A DNA stretch of 64,000 nucleotides from contig NZ_KQ948937.1 of NCBI RefSeq assembly GCF_001514235.1, positions 2,199-66,198 on the forward strand, read 5' to 3'. The notes under the pieces were generated by a model. It worked only from the letters and a program-made list of their open reading frames with translations. It was not told the DNA's origin and ran no database searches. The DNA comes from Streptomyces caeruleatus. Lineage in GTDB: Bacteria > Actinomycetota > Actinomycetes > Streptomycetales > Streptomycetaceae. A program made the position numbers and the translations under genes. The stretch's first letter is position 1; every line of letters begins with the position of its first letter. Below are positions 1 to 8,049 of this stretch, one piece after another.

Positions 1-179
1 GGGGTGTCGATGACACGGCTCTCGCCGAAGTCCTTCTGGAGGCCGTCCGTCACACGGAAGACGCCGCCGAGCTTGCCGACGTCCTCGCCCATGACGAGGA
101 CCTTGAAGTCCTCCTCCAGCGCGCGCCGCAGCGACTCGTTGATCGCCTTGACCATCGGTATCGGGTTCGTGCCCGCCAT
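1..179 (-). CDS. 2-oxoacid dehydrogenase E1 component, beta subunit (N-terminal part, cut by window edge)
   Basis: Only the first 59 or so residues are present. They begin MAGTNPIPMVKAINESLRRA and run into the conserved MGEDVG segment, which is typical of the beta chain of pyruvate and branched-chain 2-oxoacid dehydrogenase E1. Together with the alpha chain it forms the ThDP-dependent decarboxylase that hands an acyl group to a lipoyl E2. The ATG lies two bases after the alpha-chain stop at 181-183, so the two are translationally coupled. Family membership is clear from the start of the protein. Whether the substrate is pyruvate or a branched-chain oxoacid cannot be told from this piece. In this setting the pair may supply acyl-CoA units for biosynthesis, which is an inference. 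Confidence 0.85.
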   Translation of the reverse strand, partial: MAGTNPIPMVKAINESLRRALEEDFKVLVMGEDVGKLGGVFRVTDGLQKDFGESRVIDT

Positions 180-180
180 C

Positions 181-1317
181 TCAGCATCCCTCCGAGTCGG
201 CGAACGCTGCCTTGTAGGCGGTGAATTGGGCGAGTTCCTCGTCCACCAGGGCATGGCCTTCCGCGTACGTGTGCCGGAACATCACGCTCGGGTGGGGTAC
301 GGACATCGCCCGTACCCGTTCACGCACGGCCCGTGCCGCCTGTCGGCACTGGTCGTCGACCTCCGCGAAGTACGTTTCGTCGGCCCAGCCCCGGCTGGTC
401 AGCAGCGCCTTGAGCCGGGCGATCGGGTCCTTGGCACGCCATGCGTCGACTTCCGCCGCGTCCCGGTATCGGGTTGGGTCGTCGGAGGTGGTGTGGGCAC
501 CCATCCGGTAGGTGAACGCTTCGATCAGCGTCGGGCCCTGGCCCTTGCGCGCGCGTTCCAGCGCCCACCTGGTGACCGCGAGGCAGGCGAGGACGTCGTT
601 GCCGTCGACCCGGACACCGGGGAAGCCGAAGCCCCGTGCCCGCTGGTAGAGCGGCACGCGAGTCTGCTTCTCGGTCGGCTCGGAGATCGCCCACTGGTTG
701 TTCTGGCAGAAGAACACCACGGGGGCGTCGCACAACGCGGCGAAGTTGAACGCTTCGCTGACGTCTCCCTGGCTGGTCGCGCCGTCGCCGAAGTACACGA
801 TGGCGGCGGACTCCGTGGCGTCCTTCGCAAGGCCCATGGCGTAGCCGGTGGCGTGCAGCGTCTGCGAGCCGATGACCAGGGTGTAGAGGTGGAAGTTGTG
901 TTCGGCCGGGTCCCAGCCGCCGTGGTTGACGCCCCGGAACAGGGCGAAGAGGTCCGCCGGATCCATGCCCCGGCACAGGGCGACACCGTGGTCGCGGTAG
1001 CTGGGGAAGACATGGTCGTCGCCGGCCAGGGCCCGGCCCGAACCGATCTGCGCCGCCTCCTGCCCCAGGAGCGAGGGCCACAGCCCCAGTTCGCCCTGGC
1101 GTTGCAGCAGGACGCCCTCGGCGTCCACGGCCCTGGCCAGGGTCATGTCCTCGTACAGGCCGCGCAGTTCCCCGGGCTCCACCTCGACGGTGTGTTCGGG
1201 ATGAACCTTCAACTCGCCCTGTGGACTCAGTAGTTGCACGAACTCCTCTGCCTCCGGTCGGCGCGTGCCGCTGTCGCCGTTCGTCCGGGAGCGGCTCGTC
1301 ACTCCGGCGCGTCCCAT
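181..1317 (-). CDS. 2-oxoacid dehydrogenase E1 component, alpha subunit
   Basis: The protein has 378 residues, the usual length for the alpha chain of pyruvate or branched-chain 2-oxoacid dehydrogenase. It carries the ThDP/Mg binding motif from GDGATSQGD (about 177-185) to QNNQW (about 205-209), and the FPSYRDHG loop near 104-111 that lies over the cofactor. The frame is open much further upstream. I chose the ATG at 1317 because AAAGGAGG lies just ahead of it and the family similarity begins soon after. The beta chain follows two bases after the stop. The upstream neighbour is a carboxylase epsilon-like gene. The enzyme decarboxylates a 2-oxoacid and passes the acyl group to E2, and no E2 or E3 is visible in this window. 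The substrate is not assigned. Confidence 0.9.
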   Translation of the reverse strand: MGRAGVTSRSRTNGDSGTRRPEAEEFVQLLSPQGELKVHPEHTVEVEPGELRGLYEDMTLARAVDAEGVLLQRQGELGLWPSLLGQEAAQIGSGRALAGDDHVFPSYRDHGVALCRGMDPADLFALFRGVNHGGWDPAEHNFHLYTLVIGSQTLHATGYAMGLAKDATESAAIVYFGDGATSQGDVSEAFNFAALCDAPVVFFCQNNQWAISEPTEKQTRVPLYQRARGFGFPGVRVDGNDVLACLAVTRWALERARKGQGPTLIEAFTYRMGAHTTSDDPTRYRDAAEVDAWRAKDPIARLKALLTSRGWADETYFAEVDDQCRQAARAVRERVRAMSVPHPSVMFRHTYAEGHALVDEELAQFTAYKAAFADSEGC

Positions 1318-1349
1318 AAGGGCGTCCTCCTTTCTCGGGTTTGCGCGGG

Positions 1350-1538
1350 TCAGCGCTGCCAGCTGTGGGCGCCGTGGAAGACGCGCGGCGGGACGGATCG
1401 GGGACGCCGGTCCCGGCCCGCTGGTGGGGCGGGACGTCGGCCGGCGTAGGCGAGGAGGATCGCGGTGAGGGCGGCCAGTTCCTCCGTGGTGGCCCGGCCC
1501 TTGATCACACGGATCGGGCCGCTGGGGGCAGTGATCAC
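1350..1538 (-). CDS. acyl-CoA carboxylase epsilon subunit-like small protein
   Basis: This 62-residue protein reads IRVIKGRATTEELAALTAIL near its start and ends GAHSWQR. The IRVxKGxxTxEELAAL pattern is the hallmark of the small epsilon chain that stabilises actinobacterial acetyl/propionyl-CoA carboxylases by bridging the alpha and beta subunits. No alpha or beta subunit is visible here, so it may partner chains encoded elsewhere or to the left of the window. The GTG at 1538 has GGAG about nine bases upstream. A TTG nine bases earlier, or another start further up, is possible because the frame stays open to about 1690. It lies 32 bases upstream of the E1 alpha start, so co-transcription is likely. 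A malonyl-CoA or methylmalonyl-CoA supply role is inferred. Confidence 0.65.
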   Translation of the reverse strand: MITAPSGPIRVIKGRATTEELAALTAILLAYAGRRPAPPAGRDRRPRSVPPRVFHGAHSWQR

Positions 1539-1886
1539 AGTCGTCGTCTCCAAGGGGATGGCACACAGGCGGCAGCACCGGCATACAGCCGGAGGTGAAA
1601 GCGGGAGAAGTGCTCGGCCTTTCGCGGGTCCGGTATCGAAAGGCGGGCTGGCCGAATTCGTCTCGGTACCCCGCCGAAGAGAAACCAGCACTGCCGGGAA
1701 TCGGATCCTGGATCCGGTCGGGATGACGATGCGGTATGCGGGCTTCGGTCCGGTGGATACGGGACAACTCTGCCCCGGTGTCCGGACTGCCGCAAGGTTT
1801 TGTCATGCGGACCAGTGCACACCAGTGAGTTGTTGCGGGAACGCGCGAAAACCGTCGTGCCCGGGAGAGGGGCGGAAAACGCAGAA

Positions 1887-1909
1887 AGCGCCGGTATTTC
1901 GCCGGCGCT
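1887..1909 (-). terminator. hairpin terminator after the thioesterase gene
   Basis: Arms AGCGCCGG and CCGGCGCT form a perfect 8-bp stem around a 7-base loop, starting 17 bases past the thioesterase stop. There is no strong U-run, as is common in Streptomyces. It separates the thioesterase transcript from the carboxylase-epsilon/E1 genes. Confidence 0.6.
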
Positions 1910-1925
1910 GCTGCTGGGCGTTCGT

Positions 1926-2762
1926 TCAGGTGGGAATGGACAAAGGTGAGAGCACCGTGTTGAGCGCGTCGAAGAATTGTTCCTTCGACTCGCGTGTGAA
2001 GAAATGCCCGCCGGGCACGGTGTGGAGAGTGCAGTACCGGTCGGTGTGCGTTCGCCAGGCCGCCGCGTCCGGGACCGCGACCAGGGGGTCGCCGGTACCG
2101 GTGAAAACCTCGACGGGACAGGCCAGTGGCTCATCCCGTCCGACGGCGCCCGCGCTGTCGCACAGGGCGATGTCCGCCCGTACGAGTGCGAGGCGGTCGG
2201 CGAACCAACGCCGGTCACGGTGCAGCGAGGCGGGCAGCGCGGAGGAGTCCAGGAGGAGATCGGTCAGTTGGGAGTCGGTCAGCTGTCTGGCGCCGCGCAG
2301 TGGATGGGGCAGATGCGGCGCCGGGTAGGCGCCGACCAGCAGCCGCTCGGGCAGCCGGCGGCCGGCTGCCGCGCGGAGCCGCGTGAGGTGGTGGGCGATC
2401 AGCGCGCCCATGCTGTGGCCGTAGAGCACGTACGGCTTGTCGAGAGCCGGCGCGAGGTGTTCCTCCACGGCTGCCACGAGGGAGGACAACCGACGGTGCC
2501 GATGGGATCCGGTGGCCGTGTCCCGCCCCGGAAGCCGTACGGGGACGACCCGGACACTCGGGCCGAGGGCGTGCTGCCAGCCGGAGAAGAAGGCGGTGCC
2601 GCCGCCCGCAGGATGGAAGCCGAACAGCGTGAGCGGCCCGGTGCCGACGCCGGGGGAGGGGGCGTGCCGGTGTGCGACTGCGACCGATCCCCGGTTGCAC
2701 GCCCCCGCCGGGAACGTGTGTGGGGTGCGGACGTCGCCTGCGTCAGACGGCTGCCACGACAA
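1926..2762 (-). CDS. type II thioesterase (editing alpha/beta hydrolase)
   Basis: The 278-residue protein belongs to the GrsT/RifR thioesterase II family. It shows LFGFHPAGGG near 46-55, the nucleophile elbow GHSMG (Ser at about 117), an acidic residue in FTGTGDPL and the closing GGHFF histidine. Such enzymes clear wrong or stalled acyl groups from carrier proteins of modular PKS or NRPS systems, which suggests that a modular synthase lies nearby, probably to the left. The TTG at 2762 overlaps the end of the StrR gene by 20 bases and has GGAGG four to five bases before it, so translation is probably coupled to that regulator. No ATG or GTG lies in frame before the conserved core. The N-terminal 40 residues are not conserved and the exact start is uncertain. 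Confidence 0.9.
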   Translation of the reverse strand: MSWQPSDAGDVRTPHTFPAGACNRGSVAVAHRHAPSPGVGTGPLTLFGFHPAGGGTAFFSGWQHALGPSVRVVPVRLPGRDTATGSHRHRRLSSLVAAVEEHLAPALDKPYVLYGHSMGALIAHHLTRLRAAAGRRLPERLLVGAYPAPHLPHPLRGARQLTDSQLTDLLLDSSALPASLHRDRRWFADRLALVRADIALCDSAGAVGRDEPLACPVEVFTGTGDPLVAVPDAAAWRTHTDRYCTLHTVPGGHFFTRESKEQFFDALNTVLSPLSIPT

Positions 2763-3951
2763 TGTTCCTCCCGGGGCTGGTGGCGGTCTTCCTCACGGCG
2801 GCAGAGGTGGCGTTGCGTGCGGAGCCCCCGGTGACGTCCCGCACGACGGCGGGGTGGGCGACGGAGCCGGTCGCCCGGGACCGCGGCCGTTCCGCTTCCG
2901 CGGCGTCCGCGAGCCGGCCCTCTTGGAGACCGCCGACCTGCTGGGCGATGCGCCTCCAGCCTTCCGCGCATTCCAGGGCGAGCTGGGAGACACGGTCGGC
3001 GCAGTGCGGCGGTAGGTCGCGCAGCAGCCGGTCGGAGTGTTCCCCGGCCGTGATGTTGGTGGCCAGTAGGCGCAGCAGCTGGCGGCCGCTCTCGGTGAGC
3101 CGGAGCGCTGGATCGTTCATCAGCCGTTCCAGTGCGGAGGCCGGATCCTGCGGCCTGTGCCGGGGCCTGCCGTCGCCGCGCACCGGGTGGGCGGCTGCCT
3201 GTTTCGGCGCGGCCTCGGGTCGGCGCCCGGCGGGCAGCGGGTTCTCACCGCGCGCCATCCGTTCCCGGACGTCGCGGACGGTCCCGGGCGAGATGCCGGC
3301 CGCGCCGGCGATGGCACGCAGTGACGCCTCCGGGTTGGCCCTGATCAGCTCGCTCGCGCGCAGGCGTCCAGCCGAACTGTCGACCGGGCGGAGTCTGCCG
3401 TCCCGGCCCAGACGGGCGGCGGCCTCGGGGATTCGGCCGGTCTCGCTGCGCCGCAGTGCCCGGACCGTCTTCGTGGACAGACCGGCGATGGAGGCGACCA
3501 TCCGGTCGGACCACTCGGGGTGGGAGACGAGGATGCGCTTGGCGGCCACGGTGCGGTCGGCCGTGGACAACGGAAGACCGTGCCGTGTGTTGCGCTGCAC
3601 GGACAGGGCGAAGGCGTCCTGCTCGGAACCGTCGAAGAACTGTGCCGGTATGAGGTCCTTGCCCTGCTCGGCGGCCACCCGCAGCCGGTGCATGCCGTCG
3701 ATCACTCGCATGGTGGGGCGGTGGACCGTGATCGGAGGGAGCGGCTCGGTGGTCTCCGCGAGCAGTGTGAGGTGCTCGGGGGACTCCCCGGCGATGCGCG
3801 GGGAGTCCCCCGGCAGCAGCGCCCTGACCGGGACCAGCTCCGCCGCCGAGAGAACCGGCTCCCAGTGCTCCCGCGTCGTCGGCTCCTTCGCGGATCCTGG
3901 GTCCGGCGACGGCGGTCGGACGGTGCGATCGAGTGCGGGCTCATGTTTCAC
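2743..3951 (-). CDS. StrR/NovG-type pathway-specific transcriptional activator with ParB-like N-terminal domain
   Basis: The 402-residue protein has the ParB-like region PTMRVIDGMHRLRVAAEQG, then FFDGSEQDAFALSVQRN, followed by SHPEWSDR and the helix-turn-helix AGLSTKTVRALRR. This block is characteristic of StrR, NovG and relatives, which activate antibiotic clusters. The C-terminal third has no recognised domain. I chose the GTG at 3951 because GGGGGAG lies seven bases upstream, and the residues before it look non-coding. A palindrome at 4041-4058 of the class bound by GBL receptors lies 90 bases upstream, so this activator is probably the output of the receptor, as StrR is in the A-factor cascade. 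It overlaps the thioesterase gene downstream. Its target promoters are unknown. Confidence 0.9.
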   Translation of the reverse strand: MKHEPALDRTVRPPSPDPGSAKEPTTREHWEPVLSAAELVPVRALLPGDSPRIAGESPEHLTLLAETTEPLPPITVHRPTMRVIDGMHRLRVAAEQGKDLIPAQFFDGSEQDAFALSVQRNTRHGLPLSTADRTVAAKRILVSHPEWSDRMVASIAGLSTKTVRALRRSETGRIPEAAARLGRDGRLRPVDSSAGRLRASELIRANPEASLRAIAGAAGISPGTVRDVRERMARGENPLPAGRRPEAAPKQAAAHPVRGDGRPRHRPQDPASALERLMNDPALRLTESGRQLLRLLATNITAGEHSDRLLRDLPPHCADRVSQLALECAEGWRRIAQQVGGLQEGRLADAAEAERPRSRATGSVAHPAVVRDVTGGSARNATSAAVRKTATSPGRNIVVAAV

Positions 3952-4040
3952 GGAATGACTCCCCCATTCTCGGTGTGAACCCGGCGTTCGCCTGTGGGTT
4001 GGGCGGCCGGTCCTCGCCATTCTCATCATCCACACAGAAC

Positions 4041-4058
4041 ATACCTTGAGGAAGGTAT
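4041..4058. promoter_or_regulatory. autoregulatory-element (ARE) operator upstream of the StrR-type gene
   Basis: The 18-bp site reads ATACCTTGAGGAAGGTAT, with 7-bp arms ATACCTT/AAGGTAT. It shares ATACCT-N6-AGGTAT with the sites at 5738 and 8050, and fits the palindromes bound by GBL receptors. It lies 90 bases before the StrR-type start codon and after the phosphatase stop. Confidence 0.85.
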
Positions 4059-4118
4059 TTTTTGTTTTGGGGGATGAAAATTGCGTTACCAGTGGGGAAC
4101 GAGACCTTCCGGCGGCGG

Positions 4119-4811
4119 TCAGGCGCCGGCGGGCAGAGTGCCGTCGTCGCTGGTCAGAAACAGGCCGCCGGGGAGTCGGCCCGCCAGCTCACGGTCGCCG
4201 ACGACGACCGGGTGTCCCACCTCGGTGAGCATGGGCAGATCGGAGACGTGGTCGCCGTACGCGTGGCAGTCCGCCGCATCGATGTGCGGATGGGCGCTCA
4301 GCAACCGGCGGACGGCGGCCCGTTTCTCCTCGCCGATGACCGGCTCGCCGACCAACTCGCCGGTCAGCACGCCGTCGCGCACCTCGGGCAGGCTGCACAC
4401 CAGATGGGCCGCGCCGATGTCCGCCGCGATCGGATCGAGGATCGCGGGGAAGGAGCCGGAGACCAGGACGACGGCGGCGCCGTCGGCCCGGTGCCTGAGC
4501 AAGGCGTCGCGAGTCGCGGGAACGTAGAAGGAGTCGGCTGCCGAACGCCGCTTGAACCACTCGGCCCCGGACGCGGCGACCAGGTGGGCGGACTCCCCGC
4601 TCCAGGCGCGGTAGTAGACACGGTTGGCGTGTTCGCGGGGCGTGCCGCCGGCGGACAGGGCGGTGAGGGTCTCCCGTACCTCGCGGGCCCGCTCGGTGCC
4701 GTGCCGCCCGTACGTCCGGCCGTAGTGGAAGTCGAGGAAGTCGAACATGCTCTTGCAGCGGATCAGCGTCTCGTCGACATCGCTGAACACCAGGTGGGTG
4801 GGCAAGGTCAC
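4119..4811 (-). CDS. HAD-IB family phosphatase, probably GBL precursor dephosphorylation
   Basis: The 230-residue protein has the HAD nucleophile motif FSDVDETLIR (Asp 11 and 13), motif II VLVSGSFP, the lysine-bearing segment GEEKRAAVRRLL, and the acidic motif HAYGDHVSDLPML. These identify the HAD-IB group related to phosphoserine phosphatase. It lies between a GBL receptor gene and its StrR-type target and close to an AfsA homologue. AfsA-type synthesis passes through a phosphorylated butanolide that must lose phosphate, and phosphatase genes accompany some GBL/butenolide clusters, so that role is likely but inferred. The GTG start at 4811 is preceded by GAGAGAGG. It lies about 200 bases downstream of the receptor gene and may be co-transcribed with it. 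Confidence 0.85.
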   Translation of the reverse strand: MTLPTHLVFSDVDETLIRCKSMFDFLDFHYGRTYGRHGTERAREVRETLTALSAGGTPREHANRVYYRAWSGESAHLVAASGAEWFKRRSAADSFYVPATRDALLRHRADGAAVVLVSGSFPAILDPIAADIGAAHLVCSLPEVRDGVLTGELVGEPVIGEEKRAAVRRLLSAHPHIDAADCHAYGDHVSDLPMLTEVGHPVVVGDRELAGRLPGGLFLTSDDGTLPAGA

Positions 4812-5013
4812 AGGGGCCTCTCTCAGAGGTCGCTGGGTGGGCGTGGCGGGGGCCTGGGGCCGCCGGGCGGAGGTGGGCTCGGTGCCCGGGCGAGGAGAGC
4901 GGGCCGGTCGCCGTACGGACGGGCGGGCTCGGCGGGACGGACCGGACGCCGTGTCGGGCGGACGGGCTCGGGCGCCATGGGGGTCCGGGTTTGCGTGCGG
5001 TCTCGGGAGGGGG

Positions 5014-5697
5014 TCAGCGGCGGCCCTCGTGCGCGCGCAGCAGCGGGAAGATCAGTTCACGGACCTCCAGCCAGCGCTCCTTGAGGTCTGCGCGCCGGTG
5101 CAGGTTCTCCGAGATGTGCTGCATGCCGAAGAAGGCCGCGATCGTTACGCGGGCCGCCTGGTCGGGGTCCACGCCGTCGTGCAGTTGCCCCAGGTCGCGG
5201 GCCTCGCGCAGCAGCGTGGAGATGAGGCTCGTCCAGTCGACGTAGGGCTCGGGGAGTTCGGCGTCGATGAAAGCCCGCTCGTTCTGCAGCCGCGTGCCGG
5301 CCTGCATGATCGGGTCGTTCTGGAAGGCGTCGGCGGCATCGTTGAACATCTCGACCGCGGTGTCGAGCGGGGAGAGGCCCTTGCCGCGCACCTCCTCCAG
5401 GGTGCGGGGCCAGCGCGAGTACAGTTCCTCCACCACCGCGACGGCCAGGGACTCCTTGTTGGGGAAGTGGAAGTACACCGCTCCCTTGGTCATGCCGACC
5501 CGCTGGGCGACGTCCGTGATGGACGTATAGGGGTAGCCGCGCACGGCGAAGATCTCCGCGGCACACCGCAGGATGTGCGCGCGGGTTCGCACTGCCCGGT
5601 CCTGGCGGGGGTCGGGACCGCGAAGGACCTGGGACTTCTCCCCCGGGGGCATCGGCTCCACCGGTTTCCTCGTCGTGATCGGCTGCATGTCTCCCAC
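5014..5697 (-). CDS. gamma-butyrolactone receptor, TetR family (ArpA/ScbR type)
   Basis: The 227-residue protein has the TetR helix-turn-helix in RTRAHILRCAAEIFAVRGY, followed by TSITDVAQRVGMTKGAVYFH and FPNKESLA, the canonical opening of ArpA, ScbR and BarA. The ligand domain includes the segment WTSLISTLLREARDLGQL. These proteins repress target promoters until a GBL binds. An ARE palindrome (5738-5755) lies 41 bases upstream, between this gene and the divergent AfsA homologue, which predicts autoregulation and control of synthase expression. GTG at 5697 has AAGGAG nine bases upstream. An in-frame ATG nine bases later has a poorly placed ribosome site. The cognate ligand is presumably made by the neighbouring genes. 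Confidence 0.93.
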   Translation of the reverse strand: MGDMQPITTRKPVEPMPPGEKSQVLRGPDPRQDRAVRTRAHILRCAAEIFAVRGYPYTSITDVAQRVGMTKGAVYFHFPNKESLAVAVVEELYSRWPRTLEEVRGKGLSPLDTAVEMFNDAADAFQNDPIMQAGTRLQNERAFIDAELPEPYVDWTSLISTLLREARDLGQLHDGVDPDQAARVTIAAFFGMQHISENLHRRADLKERWLEVRELIFPLLRAHEGRR

Positions 5698-5737
5698 AGG
5701 CTGCCACTCCTTCGGGGCTCAATTGTTTGCCAGCAAT

Positions 5738-5755
5738 ATACCTTCCCTCAGGTAT
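5738..5755. promoter_or_regulatory. ARE operator in the receptor/AfsA divergent promoter
   Basis: The core ATACCTTCCCTCAGGTAT is flanked so that the symmetric arms extend to AATATACCT/AGGTATATT (5735-5758), 9 bp each around a 6-base centre. It is placed to control both divergent genes. Confidence 0.87.
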
Positions 5756-5863
5756 ATTTCTGTCGGCTGTGCACGATCTGTCAGACCGTGCCACGTGCGT
5801 CACACGGGGGAGGGTGACGAGTCCTGCCCTGCGTGGCGTCTCATTCTGGAGGCGACTTTCCGC

Positions 5864-6862
5864 ATGCTCATCGACACTCCAATCCCCACATCCGTGTCTC
5901 CCATGATCACCGCGGCAGTATCCGGCCCGGGTCTCTCCTTCGCGCGCCCGCTGCCGCCGGCCAAGGTGCACAAGGCGGCGGCCGGCGAAGTACTCCTGAG
6001 CGACACCTCGCGACTGAGCGAGCACCGGTTCGCGGTGGCGGCGCTGTGGCCGCGCGACCGATTCCTGCACCACCAGGGTGGCGGCGCTCCCGGCGACCCG
6101 CTGCTGCTCATGGAGACAGTGCGGCAGACCCTCATACATCTCTCGCACACCTATTACGGCATACCGCCGGGCCACGCGTTCGTCCTCTCCACACTGTACT
6201 TCGACACCGACTCGCAGGGCCTGCCCGGATGGCGGGGTGGCCCGCTCCCGGTCACCCTGGACGTCACCTGCACCCCCACCGCGACCGCTCCACGCCGCTT
6301 CAGCATGGCGCTCGACGCCGTGATGTACGTCGACGGCCTGGCGCTCGGCCGGGCGGGAATGCGCTGGGAGGTCCTGGACCCGCGCCGGTACGACCTGATC
6401 CGCACCCGCACCATGCGCGTCTCGGCCGACCGGGGCACACAGGGGCCGCTGAAGAACCCGCGTCCGCTGGATCCGCGGGACGTGGGCTACGCCCAACCCG
6501 AGCACGTACTGCTCGCCGAGGGGCGCGAGGCTACCGGTCGCGACTGGTGGCTGCATCTGAACCGGCGGCACCCGGTGCTCTTCGACCACGAGTCGGACCA
6601 CATACCGGGCATGCTGCTGCTGGAGGCGTTCCGCCAGGCGGCCCGCGCCGCCGAGTTGCCCTTCCGGCCCTCCCTCAGCTCCGTGGCGGCAAGCTACGGA
6701 GCCTTCGGCGAGCTGGACTCGCCGGTCAGGATCAGCGCCCGGCTGCGGGAGCAGCAACCGGCGGTCGTGGAGGTGACCGCCGTCCAGGGGGCCGCCGTCC
6801 TGGCCACGGCCCGCTTCGGGGGCGCGTCCCGGTTTACGTCGGCCGGCGAGGTGGCCTCTTGA
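5864..6862 (+). CDS. AfsA/ScbA-type gamma-butyrolactone synthase
   Basis: The 332-residue protein has two AfsA hot-dog-like repeats. The first contains KVHKAAAGEVLLSD and RDRFLHHQGG, and the second contains YAQPEHVLLAEGRE, HPVLFDHESDHIPGMLLLEA and FRQAAR. These are family signatures. AfsA enzymes condense a beta-ketoacyl thioester with dihydroxyacetone phosphate, the committed step to A-factor-type signals. The ATG at 5864 follows TGGAGG at 11 bases. It is divergent from the receptor gene, with the shared ARE between them. The downstream acyl-CoA dehydrogenase-like gene overlaps its stop codon and should be made from the same transcript. No butenolide reductase of the BprA type is adjacent, although an NAD(P)-dependent reductase lies 3 kb downstream. 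Confidence 0.92.
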   Translation: MLIDTPIPTSVSPMITAAVSGPGLSFARPLPPAKVHKAAAGEVLLSDTSRLSEHRFAVAALWPRDRFLHHQGGGAPGDPLLLMETVRQTLIHLSHTYYGIPPGHAFVLSTLYFDTDSQGLPGWRGGPLPVTLDVTCTPTATAPRRFSMALDAVMYVDGLALGRAGMRWEVLDPRRYDLIRTRTMRVSADRGTQGPLKNPRPLDPRDVGYAQPEHVLLAEGREATGRDWWLHLNRRHPVLFDHESDHIPGMLLLEAFRQAARAAELPFRPSLSSVAASYGAFGELDSPVRISARLREQQPAVVEVTAVQGAAVLATARFGGASRFTSAGEVAS

Positions 6863-7977
6863 CCGCCGCCGGCACCGACGAACTGCCCACGGAGCTCGTC
6901 CGGCATGCGGCGAAGGCCGCCGGCCGCGATCTCGACGAGATGCAGGCCGAGCACCGGCTGAGCACGGAGACGGCCACGGCAGTGGTGGCGGCCGGGTTCG
7001 CACGGCACTTCGTGCCCCGGGAGTTCGGGGGCACGGCCGGCCGGTTCTCGTCCCTGGTGTCCGCCTCGGCGGAGCTGGCGCGGACGTGTGCGTCCACCGC
7101 CTGGTGCGCCACCCTCTATGCCGCGCACGGCCGACTCGCCGCCCACCTCCCTGCGGCCGGGCAGCGGGCGCTGTGGGGCGACTCGCCGGACGTGCCCATC
7201 GCCGCCTCCATCATGCCCCCGCAAGGTGAGGCGGAGCGGACGGCGACGGGCTGGCGCATCCGGGGCCGCTGGGCCTTCGCCAGCGGCGTCGACCATGCCG
7301 CCTGGCTGCTGCTGGCCTGCCGCACGCAGGACGCGGGCCGCCCGGAGCACCGTATCCTCGCCGTCCCGCGTAGCGAGGTGGAGGTCCTGGACACCTGGCG
7401 CTCGTTGGGTATGCGGGCGACGGGCAGCCATGCGGTCGAGGTGGCGGGAAGCGACGTGCCGACGCATCTGACGCTGACCTTGGACGACCTGGCGCGTCCG
7501 CGGCCTGACGCCGACCGGTGTCATGCCGTCCCCTATCTGCTGGTCGGGGCGTTGATGTTCGCCGCGCCGGTCCTTGGGGCCGCGCGGGCGGCGCTGGACG
7601 AGTGGAGCGTGGACCAGGCGGCCGGGCGGGCCGACGGGTCCGCCGCCGGCCGGTCGGCGGAGGTGGAACGGGTGCTGGCCCGCTCCTCCGCCGAGATCGA
7701 CGCCGCCCAGCTGTTGCTGGAGCGGGCCGCGGACCTGGCCGACCACGGTACGGTGACCGATCTGCTGGTCGCCCGGAACCGGCGGGACGCGGTGGAGGCC
7801 GCCCGGATGTGTGCCGCTGCGACCGACCGGCTGTTCCGGGCCGGGGGCTCGCGGGCGCACGCGGCCGACTCCGTCCTCCAGCGCTGCTGGCGGGATGTGA
7901 GCACTGCGGCCTCGCATGCCGCCCTGGGAGCGCAGGGCGCGGCCGCCGAGTACGCCACGGCGGTCCTCGGCGCCTGA
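6859..7977 (+). CDS. acyl-CoA dehydrogenase-fold flavoenzyme linked to signal synthesis
   Basis: The 372-residue protein has the acyl-CoA dehydrogenase fold. It contains an N-terminal helical part with FVPREFGG, a middle beta region with GWRIRGRWAFASGVDHAAW and a C-terminal helical part with the LFRAGGSRA segment. The middle motif resembles group D flavin monooxygenases such as HsaA/HpaB relatives at least as much as true dehydrogenases. The TTG start overlaps the AfsA stop, so the two are coupled. Acyl-CoA oxidase or dehydrogenase genes accompany butenolide or avenolide-type signal genes in some Streptomyces. Here it may hydroxylate or desaturate the acyl chain of the signal, which is inferred. 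FAD is the expected cofactor. Confidence 0.8.
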   Translation: MTAAGTDELPTELVRHAAKAAGRDLDEMQAEHRLSTETATAVVAAGFARHFVPREFGGTAGRFSSLVSASAELARTCASTAWCATLYAAHGRLAAHLPAAGQRALWGDSPDVPIAASIMPPQGEAERTATGWRIRGRWAFASGVDHAAWLLLACRTQDAGRPEHRILAVPRSEVEVLDTWRSLGMRATGSHAVEVAGSDVPTHLTLTLDDLARPRPDADRCHAVPYLLVGALMFAAPVLGAARAALDEWSVDQAAGRADGSAAGRSAEVERVLARSSAEIDAAQLLLERAADLADHGTVTDLLVARNRRDAVEAARMCAAATDRLFRAGGSRAHAADSVLQRCWRDVSTAASHAALGAQGAAAEYATAVLGA

Positions 7978-8049
7978 CGGCACCGCTGAGAGGAAGTGCA
8001 CGGGGGGCGGTGCGCCGATGGGTGCGTCGCCCCTCCTACCCTCCATATT

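Noticed and set aside
1..1233. 409-residue plus-strand open frame over the E1 genes
   Set aside because: It is antisense to the E1 alpha/beta genes, which have clear ThDP motifs and ribosome sites. The plus frame has no family similarity.
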